Source of the DNA: Polaromonas sp. C04
GTDB lineage: Bacteria > Pseudomonadota > Gammaproteobacteria > Burkholderiales > Burkholderiaceae_C
Length of the DNA: 64,000 nucleotides
Reading direction: 5' to 3'
NCBI RefSeq assembly: GCF_002002705.1
Contig: NZ_MUNS01000028.1
Coordinates: forward strand, 124,001 to 188,000
Positions 29,911 through 38,467 of this stretch are shown piece by piece; positions within the stretch are counted from its first letter, which is position 1, and each line of letters starts with the position of its first letter. Below the pieces are notes generated by a model. It did not search any database. It saw only the letters and a program-made list of their open reading frames with translations, and was not told the origin of the DNA. A program made the position numbers and the translations under genes.

Positions 29911-30663
29911 ATGACCCGCACCGCCATCCTCAGCGCCCTCGCCGAGGAGCAGCATGGGCTGCTGGCGCTGCTCCAGCGGCCGAAAAAAATCAGCCATGCG
30001 GGCCGCGACTTCTGGCTCGGCGAGCTGCACGGCAAGCCCGTGGTGCTGGCCCTGTCGCGCATCGGCAAGGTGGCGGCGGCGACCACCGCAGCCGCGCTGA
30101 TCGAGCAATTTGGGGTGGCGCGCATCGTGTTTACCGGCGTGGCCGGCGGCCTCGCACCGGGCGTGCAGGTGGGCGACGTGGTGGTGGCGAGTGGCTTTGT
30201 ACAGCACGACATGGACGCCTCGCCGATCTTTCCGCGCTACGAGCTGCCCTTGTACGGACGTTCACTGATCGCCTGCGATGCGGCCTTGTCCGCTCTTCTT
30301 TTTGAAGCGGCCAGGGCTTATCTGGCAAAGGCTGGTGCCGGTTTTGACTCCTCATCGGGAGTGGCGGCGCACCGGGTGCATCGTGGCCTGATCGCCAGCG
30401 GCGACCGCTTCGTGTCGGCAGCCGGCGAGTCCGCCGCACTGCGCAGCGCCTTGCAGTCGGCGGGACATGAGGCGCTGGCGGTCGAGATGGAGGGCGCGGC
30501 GGTGGCCCAGGTCTGCCTCGACTACGGCGTGTCGTTTGCCGCCGTGCGCACCATCTCGGACCGCGCGGACGAGCAGGCGCATGGCGACTTCGCGCTGTTC
30601 GTGCAGACCGTGGCCAGCCGCTATGCCGACCACATCGTGCACGGGTTTCTCACGGCACTATGA
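29911..30663 (+). CDS. mtnN: 5'-methylthioadenosine/S-adenosylhomocysteine nucleosidase
   Basis: 250 residues, slightly longer than the usual 230. Cleaves MTA and SAH to adenine and thioribose products. FTGVAGGLAPGVQVGDVVV and EMEGAAVAQV carry the ribose- and purine-binding residues, and ISDRAD holds the catalytic Asp. The extra length is a loop at about residues 128-153, between GRSLIAC and AAHRVHRG, that coincides with a family B repeat. Confidence 0.92.
   Translation: MTRTAILSALAEEQHGLLALLQRPKKISHAGRDFWLGELHGKPVVLALSRIGKVAAATTAAALIEQFGVARIVFTGVAGGLAPGVQVGDVVVASGFVQHDMDASPIFPRYELPLYGRSLIACDAALSALLFEAARAYLAKAGAGFDSSSGVAAHRVHRGLIASGDRFVSAAGESAALRSALQSAGHEALAVEMEGAAVAQVCLDYGVSFAAVRTISDRADEQAHGDFALFVQTVASRYADHIVHGFLTAL
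30292..30348 (+). repeat. Family B-like repeat, in frame inside mtnN
   Basis: AGCGGCCAGGGCTTAT, then AAGGCTGGTGCCGGTTTTGA, in family B order (compare the intergenic copy just downstream at 30662). It encodes a loop with LFEAARAYLAKAGAGFDS that lengthens the protein. Divergence from the intergenic copy suggests it is old. Confidence 0.55.
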
Positions 30664-30715
30664 AGTTAATAGCTACCAGCGTTTAATGAATAAGGGCTGG
30701 AGGCCAATTTGACTG
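30662..30715 (+). repeat. Family B dispersed repeat between mtnN and corA
   Basis: A clean intergenic copy: TTAATAGCTACCAGCGTTTA, then GAATAAGGGCTGGAGGCCAA and TTTGACT. It begins at the mtnN stop codon. To its right, at 30731-30748, CCCCCTCAGGGGGG could form a small hairpin before the corA stop on the other strand. Confidence 0.75.
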
Positions 30716-30750
30716 AAGTATGCAACTGGCGCCGCCCCCTCAGGGGGGAG

Positions 30751-31737
30751 TCATTTCAACCAGCCGCGCTTGCGAAAGTACCACATCGGCAGCAGCGCAC
30801 TGGCTGCCATGATCAGCAGCGCGTAAGGGTAGCCGAGCGACCAGTCGAGCTCGGGCATGGCCTTGAAGTTCATGCCGTAGATGCTGGCGATCAGGGTGGG
30901 CGGCAGCAGCGCCACGCTGGCCACCGAGAAGATCTTGATGATCTTGTTCTGGTTGATGTTGATGAAGCCGACCGTGGCGGCCATCAGGAAGTTGATCTTG
31001 TCGAACAGGAAGGCGGTGTGCGAATCGAGCGAGTCGATGTCGCGCAAAATCTGCCGCGCGTCCTCGAACTGCTCGGCGCCCAGCATCTTGCTGCGCATCA
31101 TGAAGCTGAGCGCGCGGCGCGTGTCCATCATGTTGCGCCGGATGCGGCCGTTCAAATCCTCGTGGCGCGCAATCGCGCCCAGCACCTCGCCGGCCAGCGC
31201 ATCGGTCACGTGGCCGGACAGCACCTGGGTGCTGACTTTCTCCAGCTCCACGTAGATGCCCTCTAACGTGTCGGCCGAGTATTCGGCGTCGGCGTCGAAC
31301 AGCTTGAGCAGCACCTCCTGGGCGTCCTCGATCAGGCCCGGCGCGCGGCGCGCGCGCATGCGCAGCAACCGGAACACCGGCACGTCCTCGTCGTGGATGG
31401 AAAACAGCACGCCGCGGCTCTTCAGATCGGTGTTGTGCTGGTTCAGGATGAAGGCCACGCGCACCGTGCGCGGCTCGGTCTCGTCGGCGATCAGGAAGTC
31501 GCTGCGGATGTGCAGATCGCCGTTGTCTTCCTCGTAAAAGCGCGCCGACTCCTCGATGTCCTCGTCCATCGCATCTTCCGGAATCGACAGGCCGTAGTAC
31601 TGCTGAATCCAGCGCTTTTCTTCGACCGTGGGAGACTCCAGGTCGACCCAGATCGGCTGGAACTGCGACAGCTCTTCCAGCGACTCGATCTCCTCCTGGA
31701 ACAGGCGGCCGTTGACGAGCGAGAAGATGTTGAGCAT
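30751..31737 (-). CDS. corA: Magnesium/cobalt transporter CorA
   Basis: 328 residues. Large acidic cytoplasmic N-domain with a long helix, then two membrane helices at the C-terminus, the first followed by the GMN motif in YGMNFKAMP. Pentameric Mg2+/Co2+ channel. The start MLNIFSLVNGRLFQ is typical of betaproteobacterial CorA. Confidence 0.95.
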   Translation of the reverse strand: MLNIFSLVNGRLFQEEIESLEELSQFQPIWVDLESPTVEEKRWIQQYYGLSIPEDAMDEDIEESARFYEEDNGDLHIRSDFLIADETEPRTVRVAFILNQHNTDLKSRGVLFSIHDEDVPVFRLLRMRARRAPGLIEDAQEVLLKLFDADAEYSADTLEGIYVELEKVSTQVLSGHVTDALAGEVLGAIARHEDLNGRIRRNMMDTRRALSFMMRSKMLGAEQFEDARQILRDIDSLDSHTAFLFDKINFLMAATVGFININQNKIIKIFSVASVALLPPTLIASIYGMNFKAMPELDWSLGYPYALLIMAASALLPMWYFRKRGWLK

Positions 31738-31778
31738 GGCGGGCGGGGTGAGCCGGGATTATCGCATCGCGCCCCGCC

Positions 31779-32996
31779 TCAGGCGCCCGCAAAGAAGGCC
31801 AGCAACTCGCCCTTGCGCGCATAGGCGTCCTGCCTGCCCAGCGTCATCAGGGTCTGCACAAAACCGGGCTCGAACAGCAGGTAGCTGGCCAGCGCGGCGC
31901 CGCCGCCATTGGACGCACCCAGGCCGCCGAGTGCGCGGCGCACCCCGGCGGGCAGCTCGTGGGCGTGCACTTGCGCCAGCGCATCGAGCGATTGGCTGGG
32001 CTGGATCGCCAGCACGTCGACGCTGCGGTAGGACAGGCCGGCCACCAGTTCGCGCGGCAACTGCTTCATGGTTTTGGTCACGCGCTGGGCCTGCTCGACG
32101 TCCGCCTGCAGCGTGTCGTGGAACACGCTGGCCATGGCATGGCCGGCAATGCTGCCCAGTGTCGGGCCGTGCGCGCCCTCTTGCACGGTGCTGCCGACCA
32201 GGCTCGAGCGCTGCGGTTGCCCGACGCCCACCACCAGCACCTTTTGCGCGCCCAGGTGCATGGCCGGCGACAGCGGCGAGACCTGTCGCATCGAGCCGTC
32301 GCCAAAGAACTCGCGCCGCCCGTCGACCCACAGCGGCGTGGCCGGAAAGAGAAACGGGATCGCGCTCGAGGCGATCAGGTGCTCGATGGTGATGGGCTGG
32401 AACTCGGCGCGACGCCCCGGCCGGATCCACGTCTGCGGCGCGGCATCGTGCGCCGTATGGCAAAACGTCCAGTGCACGCCGCTGGTGTAGCTGGACGCGG
32501 TGACGGCCAGCACCTCGATGGTTCCGCTGCGCAGCGCCTCTTCGATGGCCGGCAGCGAGATGGCGCGGTGCAGGGTGTCCACCAGTGGCGTGTTGTTCAG
32601 GATGGCGCCCTGCGCCAGCGCCTGGCGCGACAGGCTCAGCGCCGCCAGAAACCGGCCGGTCTGGCCTGGCCAGGGGACCCACGACGAGACATTGAGTGCG
32701 TAGACGTGGTCCGAGCGCAGTTGCTCCCAAAATTGCGCCAGCCGGTCGAAGGCTTGCAGCCCCGTGGTGGCGCAGCCCGCCAGAAACGTCGTGTTCAAGG
32801 CGCCGGCGGAGGTGCCCACCAGGATCTGGAACGGGAAGCTTTGCGTTGCCTGCGGCCGCAGCCGCAGCATGGCCGAGAGCGCCTGCAGCACGCCGACCTG
32901 GTAGGCGGTGCGGGCGCCCCCGCCCATGAGGACCAGCGCGTTGCGGGGATGGGGTGCCAGGGTAAACCCTGCGTGAATAACGGTGTCCAGACTCAT
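31779..32996 (-). CDS. Patatin-like phospholipase
   Basis: 405 residues. The Ser-Asp dyad of patatins is complete: oxyanion loop GGGAR at 25-29, nucleophile elbow GTSAG at 61-65 (Ser63), and DGS at 233-235 in place of the usual DG[GA]. No signal peptide, so it is cytoplasmic or a type VI/other effector, though no secretion genes are near. A C-terminal half of about 170 residues shows no motif I recognise. It diverges from hpf. Confidence 0.88.
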   Translation of the reverse strand: MSLDTVIHAGFTLAPHPRNALVLMGGGARTAYQVGVLQALSAMLRLRPQATQSFPFQILVGTSAGALNTTFLAGCATTGLQAFDRLAQFWEQLRSDHVYALNVSSWVPWPGQTGRFLAALSLSRQALAQGAILNNTPLVDTLHRAISLPAIEEALRSGTIEVLAVTASSYTSGVHWTFCHTAHDAAPQTWIRPGRRAEFQPITIEHLIASSAIPFLFPATPLWVDGRREFFGDGSMRQVSPLSPAMHLGAQKVLVVGVGQPQRSSLVGSTVQEGAHGPTLGSIAGHAMASVFHDTLQADVEQAQRVTKTMKQLPRELVAGLSYRSVDVLAIQPSQSLDALAQVHAHELPAGVRRALGGLGASNGGGAALASYLLFEPGFVQTLMTLGRQDAYARKGELLAFFAGA

Positions 32997-33098
32997 GGAT
33001 GAAAGGGTAGGGCAAGGGCCGGGGGTGCGGCCGGGATGGAAGGCCCCTGCTTCATAGGGCCGATACTGATGGCTGTCAAGACTTCTGCGGGCCGGGGA

Positions 33099-33127
33099 TT
33101 GCTTTTAACGGGCAACCGGGGCATAGT
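33099..33127 (+). promoter_or_regulatory. Possible sigma-70 promoter for hpf
   Basis: TTGCTT, a 17-base spacer, then CATAGT, about 85 bases before the hpf start in the patatin/hpf divergent region. The match is moderate and the only candidate I could find there. Confidence 0.35.
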
Positions 33128-33211
33128 GAACTTGCCTTCGGAAATTCACGCTTCGCCTGCCACTTGCGGTCACGCGGGTGGCAATTTCAACCCAGAGCCC
33201 AGGAGGTTTTT

Positions 33212-33547
33212 ATGAATTTGACGATCAGCGGTCACCACCTTGAAGTCACCCCTGCCCTGCGCAGTTACGTGACGACCAAGCTGGATCGAATCAGCCGCCA
33301 CTTTGACCAGGTTGTCGATGTCAAGGTGCTGCTTACCGTTGAGAAACAGAAGGAAAAAGAAGGAAGGCAACGCGCCGAGTGCAATATCCATGTCAAAGGG
33401 AATGACATGTTTGCAGAAAGCTCGCACGAGGATTTGTATGCCGCCGTGGATGAACTGGTCGACAAGCTGGATCGCCAGGTGGTGCGCCACAAGGACCGGC
33501 TGCAGCAGCACAACCATGTAGGGGCCAAGCGCGTGATGGTGATGTAA
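33212..33547 (+). CDS. hpf: Ribosome hibernation-promoting factor HPF (short form)
   Basis: 111 residues, one S30AE domain starting [17 protein letters not shown], with no C-terminal dimerisation domain. It binds the 30S decoding site in stationary phase and promotes 100S formation with RMF in species that have it. AGGAGG lies 5 bases before the ATG. In many Burkholderiales rpoN is directly upstream; here the neighbour is the divergent patatin gene. A strong terminator follows the stop. Confidence 0.95.
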   Translation: MNLTISGHHLEVTPALRSYVTTKLDRISRHFDQVVDVKVLLTVEKQKEKEGRQRAECNIHVKGNDMFAESSHEDLYAAVDELVDKLDRQVVRHKDRLQQHNHVGAKRVMVM

Positions 33548-33582
33548 ACGCCGCGTGGATCCTCCCGCGCCGATCACGCCGA

Positions 33583-33609
33583 GCCGCCCGACCTTCGGGC
33601 GGCTTTTTA
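33583..33609 (+). terminator. Rho-independent terminator after hpf
   Basis: GCCGCCCGA and TCGGGCGGC form a perfect 9-bp stem with a 3-base loop (CCT), followed at once by TTTTTATT. It separates hpf from ptsN, so ptsN-hprK must have its own promoter or depend on read-through. Confidence 0.9.
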
Positions 33610-33715
33610 TTGATGCCGTGACTTAGTTGGCACTTCAGCCCGGCAATGATGGTGTTTTATGACGGGCGCATGACCACCGCGCGGCGCAGGTGCATAATCC
33701 GTTTTGATTACCCCT

Positions 33716-34183
33716 ATGAACCGTCTCGCGTCCATCCTTCCAGCCGCTCAAGTTCTCGTGAGCGTCGATGCAACCAGCAAGAAGCGTGCTTTCGAAGAAG
33801 CCGGCTTGCTGTTTGAAAACCTCCATGGCCTGTCGCGTGCGCTCGTCACTGACAGTCTGTTCGCCCGCGAGCGGCTCGGCTCCACGGGCCTGGGCCATGG
33901 CGTGGCCATTCCGCACGGACGCATCAAGGGCCTGAAGGCGCCCATGGCTGCCGTGTTCCAGCTGGCGCAGCCGATCGGATTCGATGCGCCTGACGAGCAG
34001 CCCGTGGGCTTGCTGATCTTCTTGCTGGTGCCCGAGGCCGCAACCCAGAAGCACCTGGAAATCCTCTCGGAGATTGCCGAATTGCTGAGCGATGCGGCGC
34101 TGCGGGAAAAAATCAAGGCCAGCACGGATGCGACGCTGTTGCACTCCCTGATCTCGACCTGGCAATCGGCTCAACTGGCCTAA
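33716..34183 (+). CDS. ptsN: Nitrogen-PTS EIIA component PtsN
   Basis: 155 residues, EIIA(Ntr). Phosphate acceptor His67 lies in GHGVAIPHGRI. It takes phosphate from NPr/HPr and acts as a regulator of K+ transport, carbon/nitrogen balance and envelope stress in other proteobacteria. The ATG at 33716 fits the family; an in-frame TTG four codons upstream is less likely. hprK follows after a 128-base gap filled by a family A repeat. Confidence 0.93.
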   Translation: MNRLASILPAAQVLVSVDATSKKRAFEEAGLLFENLHGLSRALVTDSLFARERLGSTGLGHGVAIPHGRIKGLKAPMAAVFQLAQPIGFDAPDEQPVGLLIFLLVPEAATQKHLEILSEIAELLSDAALREKIKASTDATLLHSLISTWQSAQLA

Positions 34184-34300
34184 GGTATGACCCCCACGCT
34201 GGTCACTGCGTGTGATGCGCTGCCCTCCAGGGGGGCCTTTGCGCCCGCGCCGCGAAAGGCTGCGCTGCGCTTGCGTGGCGGCCCGGCGTCGCTCCAGCAT
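34184..34300 (+). repeat. Family A dispersed repeat between ptsN and hprK
   Basis: CCCCCACGCTGGTCACTGCG at the left, then GATGCGCTGCCCTCCAGGGG, then GGCGGCCCGGCG at the right: the full family A order, with a longer right part than in lptE and proA. It fills nearly the whole ptsN-hprK gap. Confidence 0.75.
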
Positions 34301-34311
34301 CCTGCTTTTCG

Positions 34312-35262
34312 ATGAAACCGACGGTCGTCAGCGCCGACGTCCTGTTCGAAGTGTTCCGTGCCGCCCTCAAATGGGAGTGGGTGGCGGGCTTGGGCGCCTC
34401 CGAGCGCCGCTTTGATGAGGACGCGGTGCAGGCGGCGCGCTCCGGCGCGGATCTGGTGGGCTACCTCAATTACATCCACCCCTACCGTCTGCAGGTGCTC
34501 GGGCCGCGCGAGGTGGCCTATCTGCTGCGGGGCACGACCGAAGACTGCGCGCGCCGCATTTCCCGCATCGTGACGCTGGAGCCTCCCGTACTGGTGCTGG
34601 CCGACGGGCAGGCCGCGCCCGACGCCCTGCTGGCGATGTGCGAGCGGGCCCAGATCCCGATGTTCGCCACGCCGGAGCCATCGGCCTTCGTGATTGACGT
34701 GCTGCGCGCCTATCTGTCCCGGCACTTTGCCGACCGAACCTCGATGCACGGCGTGTTCATGGACATCCTGGGCCTGGGCGTGATGATCACCGGCGAGTCC
34801 GGCCTGGGCAAGAGCGAGCTCGGGCTGGAGCTGATCTCGCGCGGCAACGGCCTGGTGGCCGACGATGCGGTGGAACTGGACCGCATCAACCAGACCACGA
34901 TCGAAGGCCGCTGCCCCGAACTGCTGCAAAACCTGCTCGAGGTGCGCGGCATCGGCCTGCTCGACATCCGCGCCATCTTTGGCGAGACCGCCGTGCGGCG
35001 CAAGATGCGGCTCAAGCTGATCGTCCACCTGGTGCGCAGCGAGACCCTGGAGCGCGACTACGAACGCATGCCCTTCGAGCCGCTGACGCAGGACGTGCTC
35101 GGCGTGCCGGTGCGCAAGGTGGTGATTCAGGTGGTGGCGGGGCGCAATATTGCCGTGCTGGTCGAGGCAGCGGTGCGCAGCACCATTTTGCAACTGCGCG
35201 GCATCGACACCTACCAGGAATTTGTGGCGCGGCACCGCCGCGCGATGGACCGGAAAAGCTGA
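34312..35262 (+). CDS. hprK: HPr kinase/phosphorylase
   Basis: 316 residues. N-terminal domain to about 130, then the kinase domain with P-loop GESGLGKS at 161-168, the conserved His146 in SMHGVFMDI and the ADDAVEL strand. Phosphorylates HPr on Ser in the PTS-related regulatory chain that also includes PtsN. The gene is bounded on both sides by family A repeats in opposite orientation. The gene usually next in this order (rapZ) is absent; fur follows instead. Confidence 0.94.
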   Translation: MKPTVVSADVLFEVFRAALKWEWVAGLGASERRFDEDAVQAARSGADLVGYLNYIHPYRLQVLGPREVAYLLRGTTEDCARRISRIVTLEPPVLVLADGQAAPDALLAMCERAQIPMFATPEPSAFVIDVLRAYLSRHFADRTSMHGVFMDILGLGVMITGESGLGKSELGLELISRGNGLVADDAVELDRINQTTIEGRCPELLQNLLEVRGIGLLDIRAIFGETAVRRKMRLKLIVHLVRSETLERDYERMPFEPLTQDVLGVPVRKVVIQVVAGRNIAVLVEAAVRSTILQLRGIDTYQEFVARHRRAMDRKS

Positions 35263-35264
35263 CG

Positions 35265-35308
35265 CAGCGAGCAGCGCAGTACGCGCAGCGACAAGCGTGG
35301 GGGCCAGC
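35265..35308 (-). repeat. Family A dispersed repeat (reverse) between hprK and fur
   Basis: ACGCGCAGCGACAAGCGTGG at 35281-35300 continues as GGGCC; this is the reverse complement of the family A left half. It occupies the gap from the hprK stop to the fur stop. Confidence 0.7.
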
Positions 35309-35754
35309 TAACCGCGGTGGTGTGCCACCGCCGGCCGGTTCGGGCAGTCCTGTTTGGTGCAGTTGGCATACAGGCTCAGCGCGTGGTCGGCGATCGCGAA
35401 CCCCTTGGCCTTGGCCACCGCATGCTGGCGCTCTTCGATTTCAGGGTCGTAAAACTCCTCCACCCGCCCGCAGTCCAGGCACACCAGATGGTCGTGGTGC
35501 TGGCCTTCATTGATTTCGTACACGGACTTGCCGCTCTCGAAATGGCTGCGGCTCAAAATGCCGGCCTGCTCGAACTGGGTCAACACGCGGTACACCGTCG
35601 CCAGCCCGATATCGGAGCGCTCTTCCAGCAGGACGCGGAACACGTCTTCGGCCGTCATGTGACGCTGCGCACCTTTCTGGAAAATCTCGAGGATTTTCAG
35701 GCGTGGCAGCGTGGCTTTCAACCCGGTGCTCTTGAGTTCGTCGATGTTGGCCAT
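35308..35754 (-). CDS. fur: Ferric uptake regulator Fur
   Basis: 148 residues. Winged-helix DNA-binding domain at about 1-85 ([26 protein letters not shown]), then the metal-binding dimerisation domain with HHDH, CLDCG and CTKQDC. Iron-responsive repressor. It diverges from bamE, the usual arrangement in betaproteobacteria. I could not see a convincing Fur box in the short intergenic space. Confidence 0.96.
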   Translation of the reverse strand: MANIDELKSTGLKATLPRLKILEIFQKGAQRHMTAEDVFRVLLEERSDIGLATVYRVLTQFEQAGILSRSHFESGKSVYEINEGQHHDHLVCLDCGRVEEFYDPEIEERQHAVAKAKGFAIADHALSLYANCTKQDCPNRPAVAHHRG

Positions 35755-35838
35755 GTGCGTCTTTCGGTGCGGGTGGGCAGGCTGCCTTGACAGGCCCAGC
35801 CGCTACAATGGGTTGATCATATCGCCATACATTTGCCC

Positions 35839-36387
35839 ATGCGTTCCATGTTCCTTCGAGGCGCCCGACTGGCCCTGAGCCTGCTGGCCGGCGCCGGCCT
35901 GGCCGCCTGCAGCACTTTCAACAGCGCCAGTACCAGCGTGGCCGGCATCATCACGCCCTACAAGGTGGAGATCGTGCAGGGCAACTTTGTGTCCAAAGAG
36001 CAGGTCCAGGCGCTACAGCCTGGCATGAGCCGCCAGCAGGTCAAGGATTTGCTGGGCACGCCCCTGCTGACCGACATGTTCCATGCGGACCGCTGGGACT
36101 ATGTGTTCACCCTCAAGCGCCAGGGCGTGGAACCCCAGTCGCGCAAGCTGACGGTGTTTTTCAAGAACGACGTGCTCGAGCGCTTTGAGGGCGACGAGAT
36201 GCCCAGCGAGGCTGAATTCGTGGCCGCGCTGTCGTCCGGCCGCAAGCCGGGCAAGGTGCCGGTGCTGGAAGCCTCCGAAGAAAGCCTGAAGAAATTCCCC
36301 GCAGCGCCGCCTCCCGCCGATGCGACGCCGTCGTCCAGCGCCCCGCTGCCCACCAGTTACCCCCCGCTTGAAGCGCCCGGGCGCTGA
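35839..36387 (+). CDS. bamE: Outer membrane assembly lipoprotein BamE (SmpA/OmlA)
   Basis: 182 residues. Signal helix and lipobox LAAC, then the SmpA/OmlA domain with PYKVEIVQGNFVSKEQV and PGMSRQQVKDLLGTPL. Accessory lipoprotein of the BAM complex. It is longer than the E. coli protein (113) because of a Pro/Ala/Ser-rich tail of about 60 residues, common in this order. A TACAAT box lies 30 bases upstream. Confidence 0.93.
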   Translation: MRSMFLRGARLALSLLAGAGLAACSTFNSASTSVAGIITPYKVEIVQGNFVSKEQVQALQPGMSRQQVKDLLGTPLLTDMFHADRWDYVFTLKRQGVEPQSRKLTVFFKNDVLERFEGDEMPSEAEFVAALSSGRKPGKVPVLEASEESLKKFPAAPPPADATPSSSAPLPTSYPPLEAPGR

Positions 36388-36408
36388 AACCCGCTGGCCG
36401 TTGACCTC

Positions 36409-37254
36409 ATGACACAGACCCCCTCCCAACCGGTGCGCGGCACCGCTGCCGCCCCGCACCGAATTGCCGTGGCCGGCGCCAGCGGCCGCATGGGCCATAT
36501 GCTGATCGAGGCCATCCGGGCCAGCGACGACTGCCAGCTGGCCGGCGCACTGGACATGGGCCAGAGTCCGGCGATTGGTCTCGATGCGGCGGCCTTCCTG
36601 GGGCACGCCAGCGGCGTTCCCATTACCTTCGACGTGCGCGCCGGCCTGCAAAACGCGCAGGTCCTGATCGACTTCACGCGCCCCGAGGGCACGCTGGCGC
36701 ACCTGCGGGTGTGCCGTGAGCTGGGCGTGAACGCGGTGATCGGCACCACCGGCTTCAGCGATGCGCAAAAGCTCGAGATCGCCGCCGCCGCGAAAGACAT
36801 CGCCATCATGATGGCGCCCAACATGAGCGTGGGCGTCAACGTCACGCTCAAGCTGCTGGAGATGGCGGCCCGGGGGCTGGCCACCGGCTACGACATCGAA
36901 ATCATCGAGGCCCATCATCGCCACAAGGTCGACGCGCCCTCGGGCACGGCGCTGAAGATGGGCGAGGTCGTCGCCGGCGCGCTGGGGCGCGACCTGAAGG
37001 ACTGCGCCGTGTACGCCAGGCAGGGCATTACCGGCGAACGCGACCCGTCCAGCATCGGCTTTGCCAGCATCCGCGGCGGTGACATCGTGGGCGACCACAC
37101 CGTGCTGTTTGCAGGCATTGGCGAGCGCATCGAAATCAGCCACAAATCGTCCAGCCGCGCCACCTACGCGCAGGGCAGCCTGCGCGCGGTGCGCTACCTG
37201 GCCGGACGCCGCGCCGGCCTGTTCGACATGTTCGACGTGCTGGGCCTGAAGTAG
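36409..37254 (+). CDS. dapB: 4-hydroxy-tetrahydrodipicolinate reductase
   Basis: 281 residues. Reduces the DapA product with NAD(P)H on the way to lysine and meso-diaminopimelate. VAGASGRMG near residue 20 is the nucleotide loop; [15 protein letters not shown] is the catalytic signature with the active His pair. About 16 residues precede the conserved core. It lies in a run with bamE and the exbB/exbD pair. Confidence 0.97.
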   Translation: MTQTPSQPVRGTAAAPHRIAVAGASGRMGHMLIEAIRASDDCQLAGALDMGQSPAIGLDAAAFLGHASGVPITFDVRAGLQNAQVLIDFTRPEGTLAHLRVCRELGVNAVIGTTGFSDAQKLEIAAAAKDIAIMMAPNMSVGVNVTLKLLEMAARGLATGYDIEIIEAHHRHKVDAPSGTALKMGEVVAGALGRDLKDCAVYARQGITGERDPSSIGFASIRGGDIVGDHTVLFAGIGERIEISHKSSSRATYAQGSLRAVRYLAGRRAGLFDMFDVLGLK

Positions 37255-37256
37255 AC

Positions 37257-37919
37257 ATGGGCGTGTGGGCGCTGTTCGCGCAGGGCGATCTCATCACCAA
37301 ACTGGTCACGGCGCTGCTGCTCCTCATGTCGGTCGCCAGCTGGGTTGTGATCCTGTGGAAGACCTGGCTGCTGCGCCGCGCCGGCGGCGACGTGGGCCGC
37401 AGTACGGCAGCGTTCTGGCAATCCGCGACGGTCGACGAGGCGCGCCAGCGTGTGGCAGCCTTTGACCGCGAAGCCCTTGTCCTGCCTTTGATTGCAGCGA
37501 TCAAAACGCAAGCGCCCCAAACGCTGGCCAGCGCCGGCGACCGCTCCCAGCAACTGACCCGGGTGCTGCGCGACGCGCTGCATGGCGTGCTGCGCAAGCT
37601 GCAGTTCGGCCAGGTGCTGCTGGCCACGGTGGGCTCTACGGCGCCGTTTGTCGGCTTGCTGGGCACGGTCTGGGGCATCTACCACGCGCTTATCGGCATC
37701 TCCGGGGTCGGCCAGATCACCATCGACAAGGTCGCCGGCCCGGTGGGCGAGGCGCTGATCATGACCGCGGCCGGTCTGGCCGTGGCGATTCCGGCGGTGC
37801 TGGCCTACAACGTGCTGGGGCGCTTTGTCGGCAGCATCGAGGCCGACCTCGAAGGCTTTGCCCGCGACATTCGCGAATTGATGGCAAGCCATCCGGGCGA
37901 GCGCTCGCCTCATCCCTGA
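37257..37919 (+). CDS. MotA/TolQ/ExbB proton channel family protein
   Basis: 220 residues with three membrane helices. The signature GSTAPFVGLLGTVWGI and the final helix AAGLAVAIPAVLAYN identify the ExbB/TolQ family. It energises an outer membrane partner with the ExbD-like protein next door. The segment at about residues 66-85 resembles a reverse family B repeat, but this is uncertain. Starts 2 bases after dapB. Confidence 0.92.
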   Translation: MGVWALFAQGDLITKLVTALLLLMSVASWVVILWKTWLLRRAGGDVGRSTAAFWQSATVDEARQRVAAFDREALVLPLIAAIKTQAPQTLASAGDRSQQLTRVLRDALHGVLRKLQFGQVLLATVGSTAPFVGLLGTVWGIYHALIGISGVGQITIDKVAGPVGEALIMTAAGLAVAIPAVLAYNVLGRFVGSIEADLEGFARDIRELMASHPGERSPHP

Positions 37920-37940
37920 TTCCATGCCACGGGCTGCACC

Positions 37941-38369
37941 ATGGGTTTTGGCCGTTTAGAACGCAGCGAGCGCCCGACGCCGATGAGCGACATCAACATG
38001 ACGCCGCTGGTCGACGTCATGATGGTGCTGGTGGTGATTTTCATCCTTACCGCGCCGCTGCTGGCCAGCTCGATCCGTCTGGATTTGCCCCAAACCGGTG
38101 CGGCCGGCCCCAGTGATGCGCCGAAATTCGTCACCCTGGTGGTCGACAAGACGGGCCAGGCGTTCCTGAACGACAAGCCCGTGACCCAGGCCGAACTCGC
38201 CGCCAGCCTGGTCGAGGCGGCTGCCCGCAACCCCGACACCGAGGTGCAGCTGCGCGCCGACCAGGCGGTGCCGTACGGGCGCGTGGTGCAGGTCATGGGC
38301 GCGGCGCAACAGGCGGGGCTGAACCGGATTGGCTTCGTCGCCGATCCGCCCAGGCCGGCGCAGAAGTAA
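37941..38369 (+). CDS. ExbD/TolR family protein
   Basis: 142 residues: short cytoplasmic head, one membrane helix with the proton-path Asp in TPLVDVMMVLVVIFI, then a periplasmic domain. Partner of the ExbB/TolQ-type channel just upstream. No TonB, TolA or TolB gene is next to the pair, so its outer partner is not clear from context. Confidence 0.93.
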   Translation: MGFGRLERSERPTPMSDINMTPLVDVMMVLVVIFILTAPLLASSIRLDLPQTGAAGPSDAPKFVTLVVDKTGQAFLNDKPVTQAELAASLVEAAARNPDTEVQLRADQAVPYGRVVQVMGAAQQAGLNRIGFVADPPRPAQK

Positions 38370-38467
38370 GCGCGCCCCACGCGCGCGGCTGCTGCGCCTA
38401 AAATCCAGCATTCGTGCAGGGCCGCTCCGTGCCTGCAACCTCATCGCTGCGACAGGTTTCCTCTTCC

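Noticed and set aside
33629-33650. TGGCAC near 33630 as a sigma-54 promoter for ptsN
   Set aside because: The required GC element at -12 is missing at the right spacing.
35787-35809. TTGACA and TACAAT upstream of bamE as a promoter
   Set aside because: The spacer is only 11 bases, too short for sigma-70; TACAAT may still be a -10 with another, weaker -35.
37448-37510. Possible reverse family B repeat in the ExbB-type gene
   Set aside because: Partial order match only (GAAGCCCTTGT ... GCGATCAAAACGC); not strong enough to list as a repeat.
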